Positions 16,973 to 24,716 of a stretch of DNA of 44,003 bases are shown in pieces. The stretch spans positions 1 to 44,003 of the forward strand of contig CALIBI010000045.1 in assembly GCA_938045815.1 (NCBI GenBank), written 5' to 3'. Under the pieces are notes generated by a model. It ran no database searches, was not told where the DNA came from, and saw only the letters and a list, made by a program, of their open reading frames with translations. The stretch comes from an uncultured Sulfolobales archaeon. GTDB taxonomy: Archaea > Thermoproteota > Thermoprotei_A > Sulfolobales > NBVN01. Both the position numbers and the translations under genes were made by a program. How positions within the stretch are numbered: the stretch's first letter is position 1; each line of letters begins with the position of its first letter.

Positions 16973-18049
16973 ATGGTGTCCGGGGCTAAAGTTTCCGTTG
17001 TTGTTCCTACGTATAATGAGAGAGAAAATATTGATGAGCTATTAAGCAGGATTGATGCCTCATTAAATAATGTTGATTACGAGGTAGTTGTAGTTGATGA
17101 TAATTCTCCTGACGGAACTGCGGAGCGTGTTATAGAACTCTCAAGTAGGTATCCTGTTAGACTAGTTAGGAGGGCTGGTAAGTTCGGGCTGTCTTCAGCT
17201 ATACTGGATGGAGTTAAAGTATGTAGTGGTGACTACGTAGTAGTGATGGATGCTGATCTCCAGCATCCTCCTGAAGTGATTAAGGATCTCCTACGATATG
17301 CTGGTGGGTGCGATATAGTTGTTGCTTCTAGGTATGTTAAGGGGGGCGGCACTGCAGGATTCCCGATAATCAGGCGTGTTATTTCTTTAGGAGCTACGTA
17401 TATGGCTAGAGTCTTAATCCCTCAAGCTAGGAAGGTTAAAGATCCTCTCTCAGGTTTCTTCCTAGTTAGGAGAGAACTCATAGAGAAGACCGAGCTCGCT
17501 GTGCCAAGCGGCTACAAAACACTTCTTGAGATAATATCGCAACACAGCAACCTGAAGATATGTGAGGTACCCTACGTCTTCCAAGCAAGAGTTAGGGGTG
17601 TGTCTAAGCTAAGCAGGAAGGAAATACTCAATTACGTGAAGCAGTTACTCATGATCATGCCTGATTACTACAAATTTGCTGTGGTCGGTGCTTCCGGAGT
17701 TCTTGTTAACCTAGGTGTTCTGTGGTTTCTGAGTTACGCACTCCTAATACAGCACTTTATCTCTTCAATAATAGGGATTGAGGCATCCTTAATCAATAAC
17801 TTCATCTGGAATGATTTATGGACATTTAAGAAGAGGAGATTCGGAAAATGTTGGTTGAGACTCCTCAAATATCACGTGTCAACAGCGATAGGTACTCTAG
17901 CACAATACACTGTATCGCAGATCGCTTACTACGCTATACTTAGAGAATCAATAACTTCTCAAGCGCTAGGTATTCTGGTAGGCTTTATAGCTAACTACCT
18001 CATTAGTAAGAAGTATGTGTGGACACGACCTAAGCAGACAACACTATGA
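16973..18049 (+). CDS. Dolichol-phosphate mannosyltransferase-like GT2 with GtrA membrane domain
   Basis: The first ~230 residues are a family 2 glycosyltransferase: VVPTYNERENI (9-19), VVDDNSPDGT, the metal-binding MDADLQHPPEVI and KDPLSGFFLVRREL. The remaining ~120 form a GtrA-like domain with four membrane helices beginning at YYKFAVVGASGVLVNLG. Archaeal enzymes of this build transfer mannose (or glucose) from the nucleotide sugar to dolichyl phosphate at the membrane, providing the lipid-linked donor for protein glycosylation. Starts at ATG 16973 after a GAGGAG ribosome-binding site (16959-16964). Its 3' end overlaps the convergent Lhr gene by six bases. Confidence 0.88.
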   Translation: MVSGAKVSVVVPTYNERENIDELLSRIDASLNNVDYEVVVVDDNSPDGTAERVIELSSRYPVRLVRRAGKFGLSSAILDGVKVCSGDYVVVMDADLQHPPEVIKDLLRYAGGCDIVVASRYVKGGGTAGFPIIRRVISLGATYMARVLIPQARKVKDPLSGFFLVRRELIEKTELAVPSGYKTLLEIISQHSNLKICEVPYVFQARVRGVSKLSRKEILNYVKQLLMIMPDYYKFAVVGASGVLVNLGVLWFLSYALLIQHFISSIIGIEASLINNFIWNDLWTFKKRRFGKCWLRLLKYHVSTAIGTLAQYTVSQIAYYAILRESITSQALGILVGFIANYLISKKYVWTRPKQTTL

Positions 18050-20703
18050 TTTACTTTTGTTCTCGCTCCTCATTTTATTCAATACTTTGTCGTACAACAT
18101 ACTTAGTATTTTCCTCCTATCCTCCATCAAAACTACATCACTATAACCTTGAACAATTAAGTTGTGGCTGAAGGGACACGGCACCTCAGGAGAAGTTATG
18201 AACTCTATCGATATCTCACCAGACTCTATCTTCTTAAGAACCTCCTCAGCGTGTTGCAGATCCATAGAGTCTTCCATGACTTCCCTGTATGCCTCGACTA
18301 GCAGGGGATAGCCAGGAATCTTCTCCGAGATCTTTAACAAGGTCTCAGAGTTTATTTCTCTCCTATTAACGCTTGTCTCAACCCCTCTATAAACCTTAAG
18401 AAGAGCTAGGGATCTCTCAGCAACGTGTCTGAATTTCCTCTTGAGGATTTCGCTTCTTCTGAGAGCCTTTGTGAGAGTCTCTCTAAGCTTAACACTACTC
18501 AACATACTTACTAGCTTCTTAACTGATGAGATGTCCACGATCGTGTATTCGGGAAGCGTTAGCATGAAGCCGTTATCTGATACAGTAACCCTTACAGGAA
18601 CACCTAACTCGTTACTAAATATGTGTGCGTAAGCTCTTGACAAAACCTGGTTCACCCTCCTACCGAAGAGAAAATGAAAGATTACGTTCTGTGTGTTTTC
18701 CTCATTCCAAAGCTCTACTAAGAGCTTCTTGTTGGTTGGGACAATCCCGCAGACTTTAATCTGTTCCCACACGTACTGAGTTATGTATTTTGCTTCTCTC
18801 TCCCCTAACTGATACATAGACGATACGAGTTTAGTAGCTCTCCTCACACCATACCTAGAAATTAAGTCACTCACTAAATCTCTGAAAGCACCTACTTCTA
18901 ATGCTGAGTCGTAGGTTAGGGGGAGTGCTTCAGAGAACCATGAAGGTACTGTTGGTCTTTGCTTCTCAGCGTCTTTAACTACGACTTTAAGACCCTCGCT
19001 CCTAACGAACATGTAGGTCTTGCCTCCCAAAACGAAAACATCGCCAGGCTCAAGAAAACTAACGAATTCTTCTTCTAAGTCACCTATATACTTTCGTCCA
19101 TCAAGAAACACCCTCATCTTAGTTTCGTCAGGTATTGCTCCAGCGTTGAGGTAGTATATCATCCTGACTGATTTCTTCCTGCCGAAAACCCCTTCCTCCT
19201 CATCTAGCCATATCTTAGAGTAAACAGGCACGTCATCAGGTATATCCCCATACTTGCCTGCCAAATACTTCACCACGTTAAGGAATTCCTCGTAAGTAAG
19301 TCTAGAATAGTTGTAGGCTCTCCTAACTACTCTGTAAGCATCCTCAACACGCCACTTCCTCTCAAGAGACATACCAACAAGTGTCTGAGCCAGTATGTCT
19401 AGTGGATTCATAGGTATGTGTACGTTATCCAGTTTCCTGAGTCTAGCTAAGTGCGTGAGAACAGATATCTCGACCAGGTCATCTCTATCGACAGCTACTA
19501 AGTATCCCTTACTCACGTCACGCACGTTATGACCTGAGCGACCAACTCTCTGCAAGAGTCTCGTAACACTTTTAGGACTGCTTAACAACACTACCGCGTC
19601 AATATACCCTATATCTATCCCTAGCTCAAGTGACGTAGAACTAACAACAGCTCTTAACCTACCCTCTTTCAGCTTATTCTCTACTTCTAACCTTACGTCA
19701 CGACTTAAGGAGCTGTGGTGTGCTTCTATTTCATCTAAATCCTCAACGCTGTTCCCCGCCAGAATCTTCTTCAGCTTATGAACAACCCTCTCAGTAGAGC
19801 TTCTAGTGTTAGTGAATATCAGTGTGGTTCTGTGTGAATCAACTATTTTTCTTAATTCCTTGTATATAGATTCGTTAAGTTCCTCAGCACCAGCAGTAAC
19901 TATGTTGACTCTAGGGGTGACCACACGTAAGTCTACGGGCTTAACGAATCTTGCGTCAATCACTGCACAGTCTCTAGGGTTACCTGAGTCTTCATAACCT
20001 ACGAGAAACATAGCAACCTCTTCTAGCGGTGATATCGTGGCGCTTAAACCTATCCTCTGAATCTTCCTACCAACCAACTCCTCCAGTCTCTCTATAGTTA
20101 GAGTTAGTAGAGCTCCTCTCTTACTTGAGGCTAGTTCGTGAATCTCGTCTACGACAACCCACCTAACATTCCTTAACTTCTCTCTGAACTTCGGGGCTGT
20201 TATAGAGATAGCTAGAGATTCAGGGGTCGTTATGAGTATGTGTGGAGGCTTAACAAGCATTTTTGATTTTTCCGTAGGTGAGGTGTCACTAGTCCTAACA
20301 CCGATTCTGATCTCAGGAATGTCTAGGTTTCTCGTCTTAAGAACGTACTCACGTATCTCCAGGACAGGCTGAATTAGGTTCTTCCTCATGTCATTATTTA
20401 AAGCTCTAAGCGGTGACACATAAACCACGTACACGTAATCTCCCAACAACCCTGACTCAGCATAACCAAGTAACTCGTCTATTATGGGTAGGAATACCGC
20501 TAGCGTTTTACCTGTTCCGGTAGGAGATGATATGAGAACATTCCTACCCTCCTTTATCTTAGGTATTGCCATCAGTTGAGGAGGAGTGAATTCCTCGAAT
20601 CTGCTCTTGAACCACTCTATCACGTAGTCTTTTAAGTACTTGCTTACGTCACATTCAGCAACACACTCGCTAACTACCTCTGTCAGCTCCCTTCCCCCAA
20701 CAT
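18044..20703 (-). CDS. lhr: Lhr-type superfamily 2 helicase, N-terminus frameshifted
   Basis: Large ATP-dependent helicase for DNA repair or recombination intermediates. Motifs counted from GTG 20623: TPPQ (13-16), Walker A SSPTGTGKT (32-40), VVDEIHELASSKRGALL, GLSATISP, and motif VI RLLQRVGRSGHN; the winged-helix and Lhr-specific C-terminal regions follow (859 residues). The frame stays open and protein-like upstream (SECVAECDVSKYLKDYV) to a TAA near 20726 but contains no ATG, GTG or TTG. ATG 20703 lies one frame off, next to a G5 run (C5 at 20694-20698), and a TATA-like TTTTAAGTT sits about 26 bp before it. One more G would give a protein of about 886 residues. I take 20703 as the intended start. 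Confidence 0.85.
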
Positions 20704-20772
20704 AGTTCTTTAAACAGTCGACGTATTAACTTAAAACGTAAGAGATTTAAAGCTCTTTAAAATAACCTTAAT

Positions 20773-21351
20773 TTGAGTGTGGAGGAAGTGATTAGGTTAG
20801 TTATAGGATTAATAATAGTTTCACTTTTCTTAATTTCAGTTGTTGCTGGATTCCACGCATCACAGCAGCTAGGTCTTTTAATAAGAGAAATTCTTAGAGA
20901 GCAGTTTAGTCCTCTAACAAGCTACTTCAATACTTCAGACCCTATGTCACTTCTCTTACTAAGCTTAACTATATTCGCTAACAATATGAGGGTGGCGCTA
21001 CTAAACATAATCTTAGGTGTTTCTTTAGTAGGTCCTGCAGGAATTATGGTAGTTAATGGGTTCATAATAGGCTTGGTTCTCTCTATTCAGGAGGATATTG
21101 TTAGTGGGGTCTTAGTCATAATTCCTCACGGAATCTTAGAGATCCCAGCACTAATCTATTCTGCAGTCCTGGGAACACACCTAGGACTAACAATACTAAC
21201 GAATATACGCAGGAACCCATCAAAGATTAGGGAAGTGTTTAGGGACGTAATACGTAAGATACCGGTAATAGTCTTAATGCTTATTCTTGCGGCGCTAATA
21301 GAGGTTTTCGTTAGCTTATTAATAGTAGCCCCGCTCGTCGGAGGTTCTTGA
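20773..21351 (+). CDS. SpoIIM-like (DUF95) membrane protein
   Basis: 192-residue integral membrane protein with about five helices. The FANNMRVALLNIILG segment, the GPAGIMVVNGFIIG turn and LVIIPHGILEIPALI are characteristic of the stage II sporulation protein M family, which is common in non-sporulating archaea and of unknown function there. TTTAAAAT near 20756 is placed so that transcription begins at or next to TTG 20773, so the mRNA is probably leaderless. It is divergent from the Lhr gene. Confidence 0.85.
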   Translation: MSVEEVIRLVIGLIIVSLFLISVVAGFHASQQLGLLIREILREQFSPLTSYFNTSDPMSLLLLSLTIFANNMRVALLNIILGVSLVGPAGIMVVNGFIIGLVLSIQEDIVSGVLVIIPHGILEIPALIYSAVLGTHLGLTILTNIRRNPSKIREVFRDVIRKIPVIVLMLILAALIEVFVSLLIVAPLVGGS

Positions 21352-21360
21352 GTCTTTAGA

Positions 21361-21370
21361 ACTTATAATT
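21361..21370 (+). promoter_or_regulatory. TATA box of the C/D sRNA
   Basis: ACTTATAATT lies about 26 bp before the predicted 5' end of the sRNA near 21390. No protein gene follows on this strand before 21477, so this promoter makes sense only for the RNA. Confidence 0.55.
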
Positions 21371-21389
21371 AGTGATTCCATTAATTAAT

Positions 21390-21444
21390 CGATGATGAGA
21401 GTCATGCCCGCCGAGTAGATGAAGATCTTCGAGGGTATCTGAAT
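21390..21444 (+). ncRNA. Candidate C/D box sRNA (2'-O-methylation guide)
   Basis: Box C ATGATGA at 21392-21398, a 12-nt guide at 21399-21410, a D'-like CCGA at 21411-21414, a C'-like TAGATGA at 21416-21422, a 16-nt guide at 21423-21438, and box D CTGA at 21439-21442. Size and order are those of archaeal C/D sRNAs bound by L7Ae, Nop5 and fibrillarin. By the box D + 5 rule the D guide would direct methylation of a C in a target reading ATACCCTCGAAG, and the D' guide of a C in CGGGCATGACTC. I could not place either target in rRNA or tRNA. D' and C' are imperfect, as is common. Confidence 0.7.
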
Positions 21445-21477
21445 GCTGTACTAGAAATCAGAGCAAGTAGACCGTGC

Positions 21478-22068
21478 TCATATTCCTAAACTCTCGGCCT
21501 CTCTCTTCATGGTAGGTTTCTCCGACACTACAGCGTAGACCTTAAGATTCCTTGATTTTATGTAGTTTTCAGGTGAGTTAACGTTTAGTGTTATTACGCG
21601 GATATTCTTAGCTTCAGCTTCCTTAGCTATTCTACTCCTTAGTAGAGCCATAGGAATAATCAAGTATCTTACACCCAACTCACGGAGCTTGCTTAAATTG
21701 GGGTACGGATTAAGGACTTCAAACCCTACACCTAATCTCTCAAGCTTAACGGACTTTAAGATGCTTAAATCGCTCACAACAACCACAAACTCAACGTTAG
21801 GCAACTCTCTAGCCACTCCGTCCAGTTTCTCTAAGACCTCATGAGTCTTGACTTTAAGTACTACACTTGTTCGGGTTTTCAGTTTAGAGAGACCTGAAGC
21901 TAAGCTCGTAAATCTCTCATCAACTTCTTCAACGGGCTTGCCTAAGTAAATCCCGCTTAAGTCCTTGTGTTTCTCGATAGTTTGGAGTAAAGAGTCAACA
22001 CTACTTAAATCAAGTACGTCTAAAAGTAGGTGTGGCTCCTCACCAGTTTCTTTTTCCTCAGCCATCAC
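21478..22068 (-). CDS. GDPD-like TIM-barrel protein lacking catalytic motif
   Basis: 196 residues with repeated strand-helix units (VVLKVK, FVVVVSD, VGFEVLNP, YLIIPMALL, VITLNVNSPENYI, YAVVSEKP), resembling the second half of glycerophosphodiester phosphodiesterases, where a TVN strand and a final TDKP-like turn are diagnostic. The catalytic HRG and ELD motifs expected early in the barrel are missing, so the usual hydrolysis is doubtful. It overlaps the preceding nucleotidyltransferase gene by four bases (ATGA), so the two are coupled. An RNase P p30-like barrel was considered but fits less well. Confidence 0.4.
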   Translation of the reverse strand: MMAEEKETGEEPHLLLDVLDLSSVDSLLQTIEKHKDLSGIYLGKPVEEVDERFTSLASGLSKLKTRTSVVLKVKTHEVLEKLDGVARELPNVEFVVVVSDLSILKSVKLERLGVGFEVLNPYPNLSKLRELGVRYLIIPMALLRSRIAKEAEAKNIRVITLNVNSPENYIKSRNLKVYAVVSEKPTMKREAESLGI

Positions 22069-22778
22069 TCACCACCTTGAAACCTAAGTCTCCCAGATTT
22101 TATGTCGTTAGTTACTTCCTCAACGTCTTTCACAGTATCTATGGATCTCCAGTAATTATTCAGGAACTTAACCCCGTAGAGTTTGCCTTCCCTAGCTAGT
22201 TGAGGGAACGCTGTTTTCTCTATATCACCTACTTCAGGCAAGTATTTGAAGACCTCGCTCCTCATCACGTACACCCCAGCGTTTATTAAGTAGTCTTCTA
22301 TGCTAGGCTTCTCCACGAAACTCTCAATTCTTCCTTCCCCAGATATCCTCACTACGCCGTAAGGTGACTTAAGAGGAACTAACGCTATTGAGGCTACTGC
22401 GTTACTGCGATCTTCTAAAATCTTAGCTAGCTTACTTATAGGGATGTCTGTCACCACGTCACCGTTAAGAGCTACGAAAACATCATTGGCTAGGTAGGGT
22501 TCAGCGTTCTTTATAGCACCACCAGTACCTAGGGGTGTGTCTTCTATGACGTACGTAACGCTAACACCGAACTTCCTGCCAGAACCCAGAAACTCAATAA
22601 GTTTCTCGTACCTGTAGCCAGCTAGAACAATTACTGTGTTTATGTTGTTGGCTTTAAGCCACTTAAGCTGCCACTCAATAATAGGCTTTCCAGCTACTTC
22701 AACAAGAGACTTAGGAATCTCCTCTGTTAAGGGTCTTAACCTCTTAGCTAAGCCTCCAGCTATGATAGCGGCTTTCAC
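22065..22778 (-). CDS. Sugar-phosphate nucleotidyltransferase
   Basis: 237-residue enzyme that joins a sugar 1-phosphate to NTP to give an NDP-sugar. MKAAIIAGGLAKRLRPLTEEIPKSL is the nucleotide-binding signature of the family; LNGDVVTD carries the metal-binding Asp, and VEKP and INAGVYVM are the sugar-site segments. The short length means no hexapeptide-repeat acyltransferase domain is attached. The likely product is GDP-mannose or a similar donor, which would suit the dolichol-phosphate mannosyltransferase at 16973, but substrate is inferred. Start ATG 22778. Confidence 0.87.
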   Translation of the reverse strand: MKAAIIAGGLAKRLRPLTEEIPKSLVEVAGKPIIEWQLKWLKANNINTVIVLAGYRYEKLIEFLGSGRKFGVSVTYVIEDTPLGTGGAIKNAEPYLANDVFVALNGDVVTDIPISKLAKILEDRSNAVASIALVPLKSPYGVVRISGEGRIESFVEKPSIEDYLINAGVYVMRSEVFKYLPEVGDIEKTAFPQLAREGKLYGVKFLNNYWRSIDTVKDVEEVTNDIKSGRLRFQGGE

Positions 22779-22891
22779 GTAAGACCCCAGTAAGATATTG
22801 TCGAGGAATTAAAAATAGATAGCGTAATACGTACGAAATTACGGCTGAAAACCTCCTTACCTAGAGTAGGGAGTAGTTTTCTTCAAGAGAG

Positions 22892-23206
22892 CTACGTGTA
22901 GTAGAGTTTGCAGAAAAAGCACATTACTTCATCTACCTTAACTTCATTTCTGATTATCTTCTGCGTGTATTCTCTTATGTACGTAGCGTACACAGAATCC
23001 TCCAGAAGTTTCTTAACTAACTTCTTGTTTGATCTCCTCTCAGCTAAGTAGTTAGAGACTGCTGCCGGAGCTACGCCAAGCAACTTAGCCGCCCTATAAA
23101 CACTTAGGCTGTACTCTCTAACCATAGTTATAGCTAGAGCTGCTCTAACTGCTGGCATTAACTCCTTCGTAGCTACCTCACATCGCGGGGAACTCAAACT
23201 ACTCAC
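22892..23206 (-). CDS. HTH transcriptional regulator with CX2C tail
   Basis: 104-residue archaeal regulator. The helix-turn-helix is YSLSVYRAAKLLGVAPAAVSNYLAERRSN (about 32-60), close to the COG2522-type predicted regulators, which also begin with a CEV segment and a LMPAVRAAL helix. The tail has CFFC, so one Cys from the N-terminus plus this pair could bind metal or sense redox. A 50-residue CX3C protein is encoded 31 bp upstream in the same direction and probably shares its promoter. Confidence 0.78.
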   Translation of the reverse strand: MSSLSSPRCEVATKELMPAVRAALAITMVREYSLSVYRAAKLLGVAPAAVSNYLAERRSNKKLVKKLLEDSVYATYIREYTQKIIRNEVKVDEVMCFFCKLYYT

Positions 23207-23237
23207 TAAGTGTTGTTTATATGAACATTATTAAATA

Positions 23238-23390
23238 TTAACGGCGTGAAAGTTGTAGAATTTCCTTAACACACGACTCAACGCATTCTCTGAACTCTTC
23301 GTTAGTCCTGAAAGAGTATTCTGAGCATTTCTCTCTACAGAAACTTACTGCGTGAGTTCTTGCTCTACTATCTACGAATTCCTCACTCAT
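23238..23390 (-). CDS. 50-residue twin CX3C protein
   Basis: Small open frame from ATG 23390 to TAA 23238-23240, preceded by an AGGTG ribosome-binding site. The sequence has CREKC and CVESC separated by 13 residues, giving CX3C-X13-CX3C in two predicted helices, like the helical hairpin of small disulfide or metal-binding proteins such as the mitochondrial Tim and Cox17 families. Homology to these is not claimed; the pattern may be convergent. It lies directly before the HTH regulator gene and divergent from dnaG. It is probably a real gene because of the ribosome-binding site, the charged helix texture and the fit between the two neighbours. Confidence 0.65.
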   Translation of the reverse strand: MSEEFVDSRARTHAVSFCREKCSEYSFRTNEEFRECVESCVKEILQLSRR

Positions 23391-23438
23391 TTGATGCACC
23401 TAAACACGTTTATCGTGCTTATTATTGGTTTTAACTAG

Positions 23439-23448
23439 TTTATATTTA
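23439..23448 (+). promoter_or_regulatory. TATA box of dnaG
   Basis: TTTATATTTA is about 30 bp before GTG 23476 and lies downstream of an alternative ORF start at 23425, which it therefore rules out. Confidence 0.6.
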
Positions 23449-23475
23449 GTGACGCTTAACTCAGGTGATGCTGTA

Positions 23476-24705
23476 GTGAAGTATGTGGTTAGAGCGAGGA
23501 TAGAGGTTGCTGGTGTCGTAGAGAAGCCAGATATTATTGGTGCTATCTTTGGCCAGACAGAAGGTCTGTTTAGTCCTGAATACGACTTAAGAGAACTTCA
23601 AGATAAGGGCAGGATAGGCAGGATAACTGTTGATGTCAAGCAATCTGATAGCAAGACTATCGGGGAAATAATAATACCCTCAAACCTCGATAAAGTTGAG
23701 ACAGCTTTAATAGCGGCTCTAATAGAAACCGTTGATAGGGTTGGGCCCTACGCAACCAAGATTAAGGTAGTAGAGATAGTTGACTTGAGGCAGGAGAAGC
23801 TAAAGAAAGTGATAGAGAGAGCTAAAGAAATACTTAGAGACATAATGCAGGAGAGAACTATAGACGTTAAAGAAGTCCTAGCACAGATTAGCGAGGCTGT
23901 GAAAGTAGGTGAGATTATCGAGTACGGGCCTGAGAAACTGCCTGCGGGTCCTGAAGTAGAGACTTCAGATACCCTCATAGTTGTTGAGGGGAGAGCAGAC
24001 GTAATAAATCTTCTTAAGTACGGCTACAAGAACGTGATAGCTGTTGAGGGAGCTAAGGGCGAGATTCCGAAAACTCTCATCAACCTAGCTAACAGTAAGA
24101 AGAAAGTCATAGTGTTTGTTGACGGGGATCGTGTAGGTGCTATGATAGTCAAAAACCTAGCTAATGTGATTAGGGTGGACGCGGTAGCTAGAGCTCCTAG
24201 CGGACGCGAGGTCGAGGAACTCACGAACAAGGAAATCCAGAAAGCACTAAAGAACGCGGTTCCCTTACAAACTTTCCTGCAATCACTAGCAGCTGAAGTC
24301 ATGCCCACTAAGATAACTGCTACTGAGGCTGAAATAACTGAAGCAACAACTATTCAAGTTCCCGAGGCTGAGGCTGTCCCCAAAACTGTTGAGATCTTGG
24401 AGACTTACATGATACCTAACAAAGTTCTTGAAGCAATAAATAGCTTGAAAGGATCGCTAGAAGCTATCTTGTACGACGAGAACTGGAACGAGATAAATAG
24501 AATACCTGTGAAAGATTTAGTCGACTATATATTAACTACTGAAAAGCCCGTTTACGCGGTAATCATGGATGGCATCGCCACACCCAGACTAATTGATGCA
24601 GCAGCAGTCAAGAACGTGAAGTTCGTGCTGTGTTATAGGGTAGCTACTATAACAAAGAAGCCTGCAGACCTAATTATCTTGACTTTTGACGAGCTACTTC
24701 AGTAG
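23476..24705 (+). CDS. dnaG: Archaeal DnaG-like Toprim protein
   Basis: 409-residue archaeal DnaG homologue. Starting at GTG 23476 gives MKYVVRARIEV, the family's normal N-terminus. IIGAIFGQTEGLFS and LRELQDKGRIGRI follow. The Toprim domain is visible as LIVVEGRADVINLLKYG and VIVFVDGDRVG. The C-terminal third has no named domain. In crenarchaea DnaG has weak primase activity and also associates with the RNA exosome, so its role may be in replication, RNA turnover or both. It converges with polB, with stop codons 11 bases apart. Confidence 0.94.
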   Translation: MKYVVRARIEVAGVVEKPDIIGAIFGQTEGLFSPEYDLRELQDKGRIGRITVDVKQSDSKTIGEIIIPSNLDKVETALIAALIETVDRVGPYATKIKVVEIVDLRQEKLKKVIERAKEILRDIMQERTIDVKEVLAQISEAVKVGEIIEYGPEKLPAGPEVETSDTLIVVEGRADVINLLKYGYKNVIAVEGAKGEIPKTLINLANSKKKVIVFVDGDRVGAMIVKNLANVIRVDAVARAPSGREVEELTNKEIQKALKNAVPLQTFLQSLAAEVMPTKITATEAEITEATTIQVPEAEAVPKTVEILETYMIPNKVLEAINSLKGSLEAILYDENWNEINRIPVKDLVDYILTTEKPVYAVIMDGIATPRLIDAAAVKNVKFVLCYRVATITKKPADLIILTFDELLQ

Positions 24706-24716
24706 GGTAGGGTCTC

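Noticed and set aside
21478-22068. RNase P protein p30 (Rpp30)
   Set aside because: The strand-helix barrel pattern is similar, but the final TVN- and SEKP-like segments fit the GDPD barrel better and the usual p30 N-terminus is missing.
23425-23475. N-terminal extension of DnaG from GTG 23425
   Set aside because: The TATA box at 23439 lies inside it, and GTG 23476 yields the normal family N-terminus.
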